Assembly (NCBI RefSeq): GCF_011378855.1
Contig: NZ_WTLB01000010.1
Location: forward strand, 38,566-102,565
Length of the DNA: 64,000 bases
Direction of reading: 5' to 3'
From: Pseudoalteromonas sp. Z1A8
GTDB lineage: Bacteria > Pseudomonadota > Gammaproteobacteria > Enterobacterales > Alteromonadaceae
The translations under genes and the position numbers were made by a program. The notes beneath the pieces were generated by a model. The model searched no databases. It was not told the DNA's origin and was given only the letters and a program-made list of their open reading frames with translations. This document shows positions 43,306 through 51,614 of this stretch, piece by piece (position 1 is the stretch's first letter; each line of letters opens with the position of its first letter).

Positions 43306-43806
43306 ATGATCACGCTCAGAGATTTTCAACCGCACGATGCGCCACACATTATTGAAACCTTAAACGATGAGCAGGTAACACGGTATTTATCGTCAAAAAT
43401 TCCATTTCCGTATACGCAAGCCGACGCTGATTGGTGGATAAACCAAGGTTCTAAAAATGACGTAATTGATGCAACGGTTAAGGCCATTGTAGTAAATGAG
43501 CAATTTGCAGGCTGTATTGGCATAACCCCAGGAGAGTTTGAATACAGCCGCAGTGGCGAAATTGGTTATTGGCTAAATAAAACCTACTGGGGACAAGGCA
43601 TTATTACTCGCGCTATTGCACTTATTTGCGAAGAAGCGTTTGCCCAATCTAACCTAAATAGAATTTTTGGCACTGTGTTTGCTGGTAATACCGGCTCTAT
43701 AAAAGCACTTACTAAAAGTGGTTTTGAGCAAGAAGCCGTCCTAAAACAAGCTATTTATAAAAATGGAGAATTTTACAGTAGTCACATTTTTAGCAAGCTT
43801 AAATAA
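43306..43806 (+). CDS. GNAT-family acetyltransferase
   Basis: 166 aa. RimJ/RimL-type GNAT: ITLRDFQPHDAPHIIETLND at the N-terminus, GEIGYWLNKTYWGQGIITRA (acetyl-CoA motif A, QGIITRAI), NRIFGTVFAGNTGSIKALTK and SGFEQEAVLKQAIYKNGEF (motif B). Substrate unknown, protein N-termini or small amines are typical. Divergent from anmK. Confidence 0.94.
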   Translation: MITLRDFQPHDAPHIIETLNDEQVTRYLSSKIPFPYTQADADWWINQGSKNDVIDATVKAIVVNEQFAGCIGITPGEFEYSRSGEIGYWLNKTYWGQGIITRAIALICEEAFAQSNLNRIFGTVFAGNTGSIKALTKSGFEQEAVLKQAIYKNGEFYSSHIFSKLK

Positions 43807-43877
43807 AGTATTTAGAATAAATACTCTGCCTATAAGGGTTGAATTACCAGTCCCCCGCCCAAAACTCCTGTTATAAG

Positions 43878-43902
43878 GTACAAATTTGTACATGCTTATA
43901 CT
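43878..43902 (+). promoter_or_regulatory. Palindromic operator next to a -10 box
   Basis: GTACAAATTTGTAC (43878-43891) is a perfect 14-bp palindrome, directly before TATACT (43897-43902), a likely -10 box for the MDR/GST pair that follows. MarR- or TetR-type repressors use such sites; the regulator is not in view. Confidence 0.6.
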
Positions 43903-43991
43903 ACTTAGCGCGCATTATTGTTTAGCTGAACACGATTTTTAAAGCGTAAACATTCGGTAAGTAGTTTATTTATATTAATAGGAGATCTTAT

Positions 43992-45020
43992 ATGTCTACG
44001 ACTAGTCGCCAACTTACTCTTGAATCACGCCCTAATGGCGCTCCAACAGACGAAAACTTTAAATTAAAAACGGTAGAGCTTCCTGCATTAAAAGACGGCG
44101 AAGTTTTACTGCGCACTATTTACCTATCACTAGACCCGTATATGCGTGGTCGCATGAGTGATGCTAAGTCGTACGCTGACCCAGTTAATATTGGCGATGT
44201 AATGGTTGGCGCAACAGTGTGCCAAGTAGAAGAATCTAAAAACGATAAATTTAGCGAAGGCGAGTGGGTACTTGCCTACACTGGTTGGCAAGACTACGCC
44301 ATTACCAATGGCGAAGGCTTAATGCAATTAGGTAAAGAGCCTGCTAATCCTTCTTACGCATTAGGTATTATGGGTATGCCTGGCTTTACCGCGTACATGG
44401 GTTTACTCGATATTGGCCAGCCTAAAGAAGGTGAAACAGTTGTAGTTGCAGCAGCAACAGGCCCGGTGGGCGCAACGGTTGGTCAAATAGCTAAAATTAA
44501 AGGCTGTAAAGTAGTGGGTGTTGCTGGTGGTAGCGAAAAATGTGCACATGCTGTTGAAAAGCTAGGTTTTGATGCCTGTATTGATCATAAAGCAGATGAC
44601 TTTGAAGAACAGCTAGAAAAAGCCTGTGATAAAGGCATTGATGTTTACTACGAAAATGTGGGCGGTAAAGTATTCGACGCCGTACTACCACTACTAAATA
44701 CCGCAGCACGCGTACCACTGTGTGGTTTAGTATCGCAATATAACGCCACTAGCTTGCCAGAAGGCCCAGACCGTTTAGGTATGCTAATGGGTCAATTGCT
44801 TACTAAGCGTATTAAAATGCAAGGCTTTATCATTTTTGATGATTACGGCGACCGTTATGACGAGTTTGCACAAGACATGCAAAAATGGCTGCAAGACGGA
44901 AAAATTCAATACCGTGAACACATGGTAGAAGGCATCGAAAATACAGTAGGCGCGTTCAACGATATGATATGCGGCAAAAACTTTGGTAAAACAGTGGTTA
45001 AAATTAATAACCCTCTTTAA
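43992..45020 (+). CDS. NADP-dependent MDR oxidoreductase (CurA-like)
   Basis: 342 aa. Matches the leukotriene B4 dehydrogenase/CurA type: GEVLLRTIYLSLDPYMRGRM, AATGPVGATVGQIAKIKGCK (NADP-binding), then YYENVGGKVFDAVLPLL and KIQYREHMVEGIENTVGAFN. Catalyses NADPH-dependent reduction of alpha,beta-unsaturated carbonyls. Ribosome-binding site AGGAG at 43980-43984. Followed 49 bp later by a GST gene; together a detoxification pair like that at 37.2-39.0 kb but from a different subfamily. Confidence 0.95.
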   Translation: MSTTSRQLTLESRPNGAPTDENFKLKTVELPALKDGEVLLRTIYLSLDPYMRGRMSDAKSYADPVNIGDVMVGATVCQVEESKNDKFSEGEWVLAYTGWQDYAITNGEGLMQLGKEPANPSYALGIMGMPGFTAYMGLLDIGQPKEGETVVVAAATGPVGATVGQIAKIKGCKVVGVAGGSEKCAHAVEKLGFDACIDHKADDFEEQLEKACDKGIDVYYENVGGKVFDAVLPLLNTAARVPLCGLVSQYNATSLPEGPDRLGMLMGQLLTKRIKMQGFIIFDDYGDRYDEFAQDMQKWLQDGKIQYREHMVEGIENTVGAFNDMICGKNFGKTVVKINNPL

Positions 45021-45069
45021 TTTAAATAGCTTATAAGGGCTTAGCCCTTATAAGCTCAAAAGGACTGAC

Positions 45070-45687
45070 ATGATCAAACTACACCATTTAAATAAGTCAC
45101 GCTCAAAACGCGTAATTTGGCTTTTAGAAGAGCTAAATGTTGATTACGAAATTGTGGCTTATCAGCGCAATAAAGACACCTTCTTAGCTCCTGACGAATT
45201 AAAGCATATACATCAACTTGGTAAGTCGCCAGTGATTGAAGACGGCGGCCTAATTATTGCTGAATCAGGCGCTATTACCGACTACCTTATTACTAAATAC
45301 GGTAACGCTAAATTTGCACCAAAAGTAGATACCGCTGAATACGTTGATTATCAGCAATGGCTACACTTTGCAGAAAGCTCAGCAATTTTGCCACTTTTAC
45401 TTAAAATGTTTGTACTAAAAGACGGCGCTAAAACGCAGTTTTTAGAGGGCTATGCCGACGCCGAAACAGTTAAAGTAATTAGCTACTTTAACGACCGCCT
45501 TGAAGGTAAGCGTTATTTAGTGGGCGATACCCTAACGGGCGCTGATTTTATGATGTCGTTTATTGTTGAAATTGTTAAAAATTCAGGTCAATTAGCGCAC
45601 TTTAAAAACCTCGTTAAATACGACGAGCAATTACAAAGCCATGAGAAGTTTCATACAGCGAATGAGCTAGAAGCAAAGTACGACTAA
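45070..45687 (+). CDS. Glutathione S-transferase
   Basis: 205 aa. N-terminal IKLHHLNKSRSKRVIWLLEE and the glutathione loop LGKSPVIEDGGLIIAESGAI; C-terminal helical domain with RYLVGDTLTGADFMMSFIVE. Similar to GSTs paired with CurA-like reductases. 49 bp after that gene with AAAAGGAC before the start. A tandem repeat and terminator follow. Confidence 0.95.
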   Translation: MIKLHHLNKSRSKRVIWLLEELNVDYEIVAYQRNKDTFLAPDELKHIHQLGKSPVIEDGGLIIAESGAITDYLITKYGNAKFAPKVDTAEYVDYQQWLHFAESSAILPLLLKMFVLKDGAKTQFLEGYADAETVKVISYFNDRLEGKRYLVGDTLTGADFMMSFIVEIVKNSGQLAHFKNLVKYDEQLQSHEKFHTANELEAKYD

Positions 45688-45690
45688 CTA

Positions 45691-45740
45691 CTTTTATATA
45701 ATCTTTTTATATAATCTTTTTATATAATCTTTTTATGTAA
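45691..45740 (+). repeat. 13-bp tandem repeat
   Basis: About four copies of CTTTTTATATAAT, the first missing a T and the last changed to ATGTAA. Located in the 3' region of the GST gene just before the terminator. Each unit carries a TATAAT-like string, so it may be weakly promoter active. Confidence 0.85.
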
Positions 45741-45744
45741 CACT

Positions 45745-45767
45745 AAGGGGCATTTAGCCCCTTTTTT
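45745..45767 (+). terminator. Terminator after the GST gene
   Basis: AAGGGGC, loop ATTTA, GCCCCTT, then a T run to 45767. Confidence 0.9.
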
Positions 45768-45962
45768 ATGCCTATAAATATGTCAGTAAAATATACCTGT
45801 AAAACAACCCCACTAAAGTTACGCTTGTAAACTAAATTAACAAATACCCCCTTATTGCTAATAAAGCTTCAGTTTATAGGGCATAATGCCGATATTATTT
45901 TGAAATTATCACTAATAATGCTGGCTCCCCTTACTGGTATTAACTCAAACTTGGAATCATCC

Positions 45963-47582
45963 ATGACAATAAACATGCGTTTAGCGACCGGTTTTGGCGT
46001 AATTTTATCAATGATGCTTATTTTAACCATCATTGGCATTTCCCGCGTTAGCCTCATTAATAATAACATTACCCACATGACCGACGTAAACTCGGTAAAA
46101 CAGCGTTACGCTATTAACTTTAGAGGCAGCGTACACGACAGAGCCATAGCCGTGCGCGATGTAGTGTTAATTACCGACCAAAACAATTTACGCACTGTTT
46201 TAAATAACATAAAAGAGCTAGATGCTTTTTACCAAACATCTAGCCGCGCAATGCGCGACCTTACCGACAAAATGTCGAGTGAAGAGCAATCATTACTTAA
46301 TAAAATAAATCAAATAGAGCAACGCACTCAGCCTTTTATTCAAGGTGTTATAAACGCTAAAAGTACTGGAAACCTAAACGAAGCAGAGCGCATTTTATTA
46401 ACTGATGCACGCCCTGCGTTTACCCAGTGGCTAAATGTTATAAACCAATTTATAAACCTGCAAGAGCAAGCAAACCAAATAACAACAATTGATACCCGCG
46501 AAGTAGCTAGCTCGTTTAAAACCTGGATGATTGCGCTTACTGTAATTGCTGTTTTAATAGGCATAAGCGTTGCGTATGTTATTAGCCAACTGATCAGAAA
46601 TTCAGTAGGTGGCGAACCACAAGAAGCTGCTGAAGTAATTGCCCTTATTGCACAAGGCGACTTAAGAGGCGATGTACAGTCGTGTTGCCCAAATAGCATG
46701 ATGGCTTCTGTAGGGGTGATGCAATCTAAATTAAAAACCATTGTAGATAGCATTATTAATTCATCTGAAGAGCTTTCTACTCACTCTGCAAGCGTAGCGT
46801 CTGGCTCGCAGCAAGCACTTAGTGCCGCTGACGCACAAGTAACTTATACAAACTCGGCAGTAAGCAGCCTAGAAGAAATGAGCCGTAGTATTCATGCCGT
46901 AGCCGATTCAGTTAAACAAACAGAAGATAACTCAAAAATAACCGCGCAATTATCGCAGCAAGGTAGTATTGCTGTGCAAAAAGTAGCGGCCGAAATTGAG
47001 CAAATTTCAGTAACCGTAAAAGCTACCGTTACCCAAGTAAATGTTTTGCAAGAACATGTAAAACACATTGGCGATATTTTAAGTGTGATCCGCAGTATTT
47101 CTGATCAAACAAACTTGCTTGCACTAAATGCGGCAATAGAAGCAGCAAGAGCAGGCGAAACAGGCCGAGGGTTTGCTGTTGTTGCTGACGAGGTAAGACA
47201 ACTTGCCCAGCGCACTGGCGACGCAACAGGCGATATTGAAAAGATGATTTTGCAAGTACAAGAAAACACGCAAGCGTCGGTAACAGCTATGGAAACCACA
47301 GTACCACAAGTAGAAAATGGCTTAACGCTTACTCACGAAGCAAACGAGTTACTGCATCAAATACAGCAACAAGCTAACGACTCATTAAGTAACGTGCTTG
47401 AAATTGTTGAATCAACATCAAACCAAGTAGCCACCGTGGCGCAAATTAGTACCGGCGTTGAAGAAATTGCCAGTATGTCCAAAGAAACCAGCATGTCGCT
47501 TAACAGTAACGCACAAGAAGCTGTTGCATTAGCTGACCTTTCAAACACACTTAAAAAGTATATTAGCTACTTTAAAGTTTAA
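45963..47582 (+). CDS. Methyl-accepting chemotaxis protein
   Basis: 539 aa from ATG 45963; a frame extending to 45855 adds 36 residues unlike the family. Membrane segment 1 near residues 11-31 ([20 protein letters not shown]), a periplasmic four-helix-bundle sensor (4HB type), segment 2 near 186-205 ([20 protein letters not shown]), a HAMP domain, then the signalling domain with the hairpin tip [20 protein letters not shown] and [16 protein letters not shown]. Transmits a ligand signal to CheA/CheW. Ligand unknown. Single gene with a terminator. Confidence 0.95.
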   Translation: MTINMRLATGFGVILSMMLILTIIGISRVSLINNNITHMTDVNSVKQRYAINFRGSVHDRAIAVRDVVLITDQNNLRTVLNNIKELDAFYQTSSRAMRDLTDKMSSEEQSLLNKINQIEQRTQPFIQGVINAKSTGNLNEAERILLTDARPAFTQWLNVINQFINLQEQANQITTIDTREVASSFKTWMIALTVIAVLIGISVAYVISQLIRNSVGGEPQEAAEVIALIAQGDLRGDVQSCCPNSMMASVGVMQSKLKTIVDSIINSSEELSTHSASVASGSQQALSAADAQVTYTNSAVSSLEEMSRSIHAVADSVKQTEDNSKITAQLSQQGSIAVQKVAAEIEQISVTVKATVTQVNVLQEHVKHIGDILSVIRSISDQTNLLALNAAIEAARAGETGRGFAVVADEVRQLAQRTGDATGDIEKMILQVQENTQASVTAMETTVPQVENGLTLTHEANELLHQIQQQANDSLSNVLEIVESTSNQVATVAQISTGVEEIASMSKETSMSLNSNAQEAVALADLSNTLKKYISYFKV

Positions 47583-47600
47583 TTTTTATAGTAAGCAATA

Positions 47601-47628
47601 AACAAAGGGGCTTTTAAGCCCCTTTGTT
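47601..47628 (+). terminator. Terminator after the MCP gene
   Basis: AACAAAGGGGCTT pairs perfectly with AAGCCCCTTTGTT, loop TT. It stands between convergent genes and could act both ways. Confidence 0.85.
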
Positions 47629-47653
47629 GTTTATGTACTTTAATAATAGCGGA

Positions 47654-47962
47654 CTATATACCCGCTAAATCGCGCTCGGTAATACACTCACCCGACGCCA
47701 TTTCAAACTCGCGACATACTAATGGGCGGTTTTCGTAAATAGAGCACATAAGCGTATTACGGTCGAGTGCTTGGCACCAGCCGTCGTCAGCGCGTTTCAT
47801 TACTTCGCTGCCCCATTTATCGTACTCTATATAGTTAAAAGGCACGCCGGTGTCGGTTACTATGCGCACTTCTAATTGGCAACAACAGGCTTGGCAGTTA
47901 GCACACGTAACGGGCTCTGGGGTAGTAGAAATATTTTCAACGGGGATAACAATATGAGGCAT
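47654..47962 (-). CDS. YkgJ-family cysteine cluster protein
   Basis: 102 aa. Cysteine cluster CANCQACCCQLE at the N-terminal part, then GWCQALDRNTLMCSIYENRP and VCREFEMASGECI. This CxxCxxCC...C...C pattern defines the YkgJ/CxxCxxCC (UPF0153) family of probable zinc or iron binders. Cytoplasmic. 45 bp downstream of the RecQ-like gene on the same strand, so perhaps one transcript. Confidence 0.9.
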   Translation of the reverse strand: MPHIVIPVENISTTPEPVTCANCQACCCQLEVRIVTDTGVPFNYIEYDKWGSEVMKRADDGWCQALDRNTLMCSIYENRPLVCREFEMASGECITERDLAGI

Positions 47963-48007
47963 AGTGGCTTACTTTTTTGAATAAGCCACTAGGATACAGT
48001 AACTAAT

Positions 48008-49936
48008 TTAACGCGCTAGTAGTTTTGCTTTAATATCGCTGTAACGCATTTGCTCGCACAGCGCAAAACCACTCAATTGGCGCACTTTATTACGCGCAAA
48101 TAACGGCACACTCATCCCTGCTAAAAAGCGGCATTGGGTTTCAACACCCACATTATGATTACCTTTGCCTGCCATATGCGCTAAAAACTCATCTACCTTT
48201 TGATAAATAAGTTGCTCGTCAATATATGCAGGCTCTATAGAGTATTCAAGCTTAACCGCATAACCTCTACACACACTACAATGCCCACATTGCTGTGGTG
48301 CATTTTGATCGTCAAAATAGCGCGCTAAGTTATAGCTTAAGCAACTTTGTAGCTCAAAAAAGCGCACCAGTGCAGCAATACGTTTAATTTCGGCTTGTTC
48401 TTTGTCAGTAAAATAGTCGTGAAGTTGCTGGGCAAGTTCAGGGTTATTTATAACCTCTTCATGCACTTTGTATACTTGGGTAATACGTTTGGTTTCGAGC
48501 GTTATTAGGTTTTTTTCGGCTAGGTAGTCAAGCGCTGCCACTACGCGTTTTCGATCAACCTGCGCGGCTTGTGTAAGGGAGTCAAAATTTAGCGTGCCCC
48601 ATATTTTTTTAAAATCGGTATGGCTAAATATTTGTGTTAAAAATGCTTGGCGTTGCTCATCAAAATGACCAAGTAGCTCGTTTTTATCAACCAAAAATTT
48701 GTATTTAAAATCGGCGTAGTAAGCATATTGCGGCGTTATAGCGCCTTGCATTTCTAGCTGTACAAGTAAGGTTTTAAGGGCCAGTTGCCTAATATTGCTT
48801 TCGCTTGAAAGGCTATATTCTTGCATTTCCCATTGCTGGTGGCTTTGGCGAATATCGTTAATTACATGTTCAATACCGCTAAGCTCTGGGGTGTCGCCAT
48901 ATACAAAGTTTTCGACTGTGTTTAGGCCATCTAAATTAGCAAGCGTGTAGCAGTTTGATGGGTTACCATCGCGCCCTGCTCGGCCAATTTCTTGGCTGTA
49001 GTTTTCAATCGATTTTGGTAAATCGTAATGTATAACAAAACGAATATCCGATTTATCAACGCCCATACCAAAGGCTATAGTTGCCACAACAACGTTAATT
49101 TTACCGCCCATAAAGTCATCTTGAATTTGCCAGCGTAGCGTATCTTCAAGCCCTGCGTGGTAGGCAACAGCATGAATGCCTTGCGCACTCAGTGTGTTTG
49201 CTACTTGCTCGGCACTTTGCTGCAGCGTTACATACACAATACCAGGGCCACTTTGCGCACGTACAATGTTAGCAAGTTCGGTGTTTTTATCGGCGGTTTT
49301 AACACTCAGCACGCTTAAATCTAAATTAGCGCGGTAAAAACCCGTTTGCACAATGCACTCAGGGGCAATAGCAAAGCGCTCAGCCATATCGCGTTTAACT
49401 TTTTTAGTGGCCGTTGCCGTAAGTAACAACACTAAAGGAATATTAAGCTCTTCGCGGTAACGCGGCAATTTAAGGTAGTCGGGTCTAAAGTTATGGCCCC
49501 ATTCAGATATACAATGCGCTTCGTCTACCACCAACATAGAAAGCGCAACTTGGCTTATAAACTCTCTAAAGCGCTCATTTTTAAAACGCTCAACCGACAC
49601 CATTAATACTTTAATTTTACCGTTTCGCACATCGTTCATTACGGTGCTGCTTTGCATTTGATCTTGGCTCGAATCAAGGCTGGCAGCATAAATACCTTTG
49701 CTATTTAAAAAGCTAATTTGATCTTTCATCAATGCAAGTAAAGGCGAAACCACTAAGGTTAAGTTGGGTAAATGCAACGCAGTTAGCTGGTAGCACAACG
49801 ATTTACCCGAGCCCGTAGGAAATATAGCCAACGACGACTGACCATTTAAAAGCTGCTCAATAGTTTGTTGTTGGCCTGTTCTAAATTGGCTAAAACCAAA
49901 GTGCTGCTCAAGTGATTGAATTAGTGGCGTGGTCAT
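48008..49936 (-). CDS. RecQ-like ATP-dependent DNA helicase
   Basis: 642 aa. SF2 motifs: motif 0 LEQHFGFSQFRTGQQQTI, Walker A FPTGSGKSLCYQ, motif II VVDEAHCISEWGHNFRPDYL, motif III LTATAT, motif V ATIAFGMGVDKSDIRFVIHY and motif VI QEIGRAGRDG. Then a RecQ zinc-binding domain with PQQCGHCSVCRG and a winged helix. No HRDC domain is seen at the C-terminus, unlike E. coli RecQ, so it is a second RecQ-type helicase rather than recQ itself. It unwinds 3' to 5' in repair and recombination. Confidence 0.94.
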   Translation of the reverse strand: MTTPLIQSLEQHFGFSQFRTGQQQTIEQLLNGQSSLAIFPTGSGKSLCYQLTALHLPNLTLVVSPLLALMKDQISFLNSKGIYAASLDSSQDQMQSSTVMNDVRNGKIKVLMVSVERFKNERFREFISQVALSMLVVDEAHCISEWGHNFRPDYLKLPRYREELNIPLVLLLTATATKKVKRDMAERFAIAPECIVQTGFYRANLDLSVLSVKTADKNTELANIVRAQSGPGIVYVTLQQSAEQVANTLSAQGIHAVAYHAGLEDTLRWQIQDDFMGGKINVVVATIAFGMGVDKSDIRFVIHYDLPKSIENYSQEIGRAGRDGNPSNCYTLANLDGLNTVENFVYGDTPELSGIEHVINDIRQSHQQWEMQEYSLSSESNIRQLALKTLLVQLEMQGAITPQYAYYADFKYKFLVDKNELLGHFDEQRQAFLTQIFSHTDFKKIWGTLNFDSLTQAAQVDRKRVVAALDYLAEKNLITLETKRITQVYKVHEEVINNPELAQQLHDYFTDKEQAEIKRIAALVRFFELQSCLSYNLARYFDDQNAPQQCGHCSVCRGYAVKLEYSIEPAYIDEQLIYQKVDEFLAHMAGKGNHNVGVETQCRFLAGMSVPLFARNKVRQLSGFALCEQMRYSDIKAKLLAR

Positions 49937-50107
49937 AAATGTCCTTTTGGTGTTTTAACAGCAATTTAACTGCACAGCTAAACGATAAAAAAGTGAGTAT
50001 AACTTATATGCCTTTATTCAGCATTTTTTGCTGACATATCCTTTATTTAGGCGCAGACTAATAGCGTAAAAATTAATAGTCACGTTTGCCAAAAATAACT
50101 TTTTTCC

Positions 50108-50169
50108 ATACCCAAGTAACCTCAAAACAATAAAAATAATACAGATTATTTGGGTATATTATTTTTGAG
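50108..50169. repeat. Nested inverted repeat before the NDH-2 gene
   Basis: ATACCCAAGTAA (50108-50119) pairs with TTATTTGGGTAT with one mismatch, and CCTCAAAA (from 50120) pairs with the TTTTTGAGG that ends at 50170. Its ATACCCAA ends are like those of the 20007-20269 element, so this may be a short related repeat. The outer right arm runs into the ribosome-binding region of the NDH-2 gene, so it may affect its translation. Confidence 0.55.
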
Positions 50170-50178
50170 GGCAACGTT

Positions 50179-51483
50179 ATGAATATTACTACACCTAAAA
50201 TTGTCGTTATTGGCGGTGGTGCTGGCGGATTAGAACTCGCAACGCAATTAGGTCATAAACTAGGAAAGAAAAAACAAGCAGAAATTCTACTAATAGACAA
50301 AAACCGTACCCACATATGGAAGCCGTTACTGCACGAAGTAGCGACAGGCTCTATTGACCCCGATTTAGATGGCGTTGTGTATTCAGCCCATGCCGCAAAA
50401 CATCATTACAACTTTCAACTTGGTACTTTTTGCAATATAGACCAAAGCAATAAAACAATTACCCTTGCACCACTTAACGACGAATTAGGCCACACTATTT
50501 TACCTGGGCGTACCGTACGCTACGATCACCTTGTTATTGCCATTGGCAGCGTAAGTAACGACTTTAATACCCCCGGCATAAAAGATCATTGCTACTTTTT
50601 AGATTCAAGCCAACAAGCAGAGCGCTTTCAGCACTCATTACTAGATAGCTTTACCCGCCTTCATCAAGACGACAACCAACAGCAATCACTTAATATTGCC
50701 ATTGTAGGCGGCGGTGCTACCGGTGTTGAACTCTCAGCTGAGCTTTACCATGTGTCTGAGCTATTAAAGTTGTATGGGCTTACTAATATGTCGTCTAAGC
50801 GATTACATATTCATTTAATTGAAGCCGGCCCACGTATTTTACCTGCATTACCAGAGCGTATTGCCGTTAGTGCCAAACGCGAGCTATTAAAACTTGGCGT
50901 AAACGTGCGCGAGCACACACAAGTAAAAGAAGGCACCGCACAAGGCTTTATCACCAAAGACGAAGAGCACATTGATGCCGATATTATGGTGTGGGCGGCA
51001 GGCGTAAAAGCACCTGATTTTATAAAAGACTTAGGTGTTTTTGAGCTTACTCGCAGCAATCAAATTCAAGTAAACGAGTTTTTACAAAGCACCGTAGACG
51101 AAAGCATTTTTGTATTAGGCGATTGCTGCGCATTTACCCAAGCCGACGGCAAGCAAGTACCACCACGCGCACAATCGGCGCATCAAATGGCGTTATGCGT
51201 CGAAAAAAATCTCATCGCCACGTTAAAGCAGCAACCACTACGCGGCTTTAAATACAGCGACCATGGCTCGCTAGTTAACTTATCGAGCTACAGCACGGTA
51301 GGTAACTTAATGGGCAACCTAACCAGCAATACCTTTTTTATTGAAGGTAAAATTGCCCGCTTTATGTATATATCTTTATACCGTATGCATCAACGCGCCA
51401 TACATGGCAGCGCAAAAACCTTTGCATTATGGATAAGCGAAAAAGTACTGCGTGTAGTGCGTCCTAAAATGAAATTGCATTAA
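50179..51483 (+). CDS. ndh: Type II NADH:quinone oxidoreductase
   Basis: 434 aa. Two dinucleotide-binding motifs: N-terminal KIVVIGGGAGGLELATQLGH for FAD and a central NIAIVGGGATGVELSAELYH for NADH. EVATGSIDPDLD, FVLGDCCAFTQADGKQVPPR and AQSAHQMALCVEKN follow the NDH-2 pattern. C-terminal region near YISLYRMHQRAIHGSAKTFA binds the membrane. Passes electrons from NADH to ubiquinone without pumping protons. Single gene. Confidence 0.95.
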   Translation: MNITTPKIVVIGGGAGGLELATQLGHKLGKKKQAEILLIDKNRTHIWKPLLHEVATGSIDPDLDGVVYSAHAAKHHYNFQLGTFCNIDQSNKTITLAPLNDELGHTILPGRTVRYDHLVIAIGSVSNDFNTPGIKDHCYFLDSSQQAERFQHSLLDSFTRLHQDDNQQQSLNIAIVGGGATGVELSAELYHVSELLKLYGLTNMSSKRLHIHLIEAGPRILPALPERIAVSAKRELLKLGVNVREHTQVKEGTAQGFITKDEEHIDADIMVWAAGVKAPDFIKDLGVFELTRSNQIQVNEFLQSTVDESIFVLGDCCAFTQADGKQVPPRAQSAHQMALCVEKNLIATLKQQPLRGFKYSDHGSLVNLSSYSTVGNLMGNLTSNTFFIEGKIARFMYISLYRMHQRAIHGSAKTFALWISEKVLRVVRPKMKLH

Positions 51484-51614
51484 AAGCAAACTGAATTAGC
51501 AGCCTATAAAATGGCTTTAATAAATTAATACTTTATTAAAGCCTCTTACACTATTAGTATCTAAAATAGTACCATGTGGATAATTGAAATAGTGAACCTA
51601 AAGGATTAACGTTT

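Noticed and set aside
48008..49936. Naming the helicase recQ
   Set aside because: The HRDC domain is not seen and the genus probably has another RecQ; I kept a RecQ-like call without a symbol.
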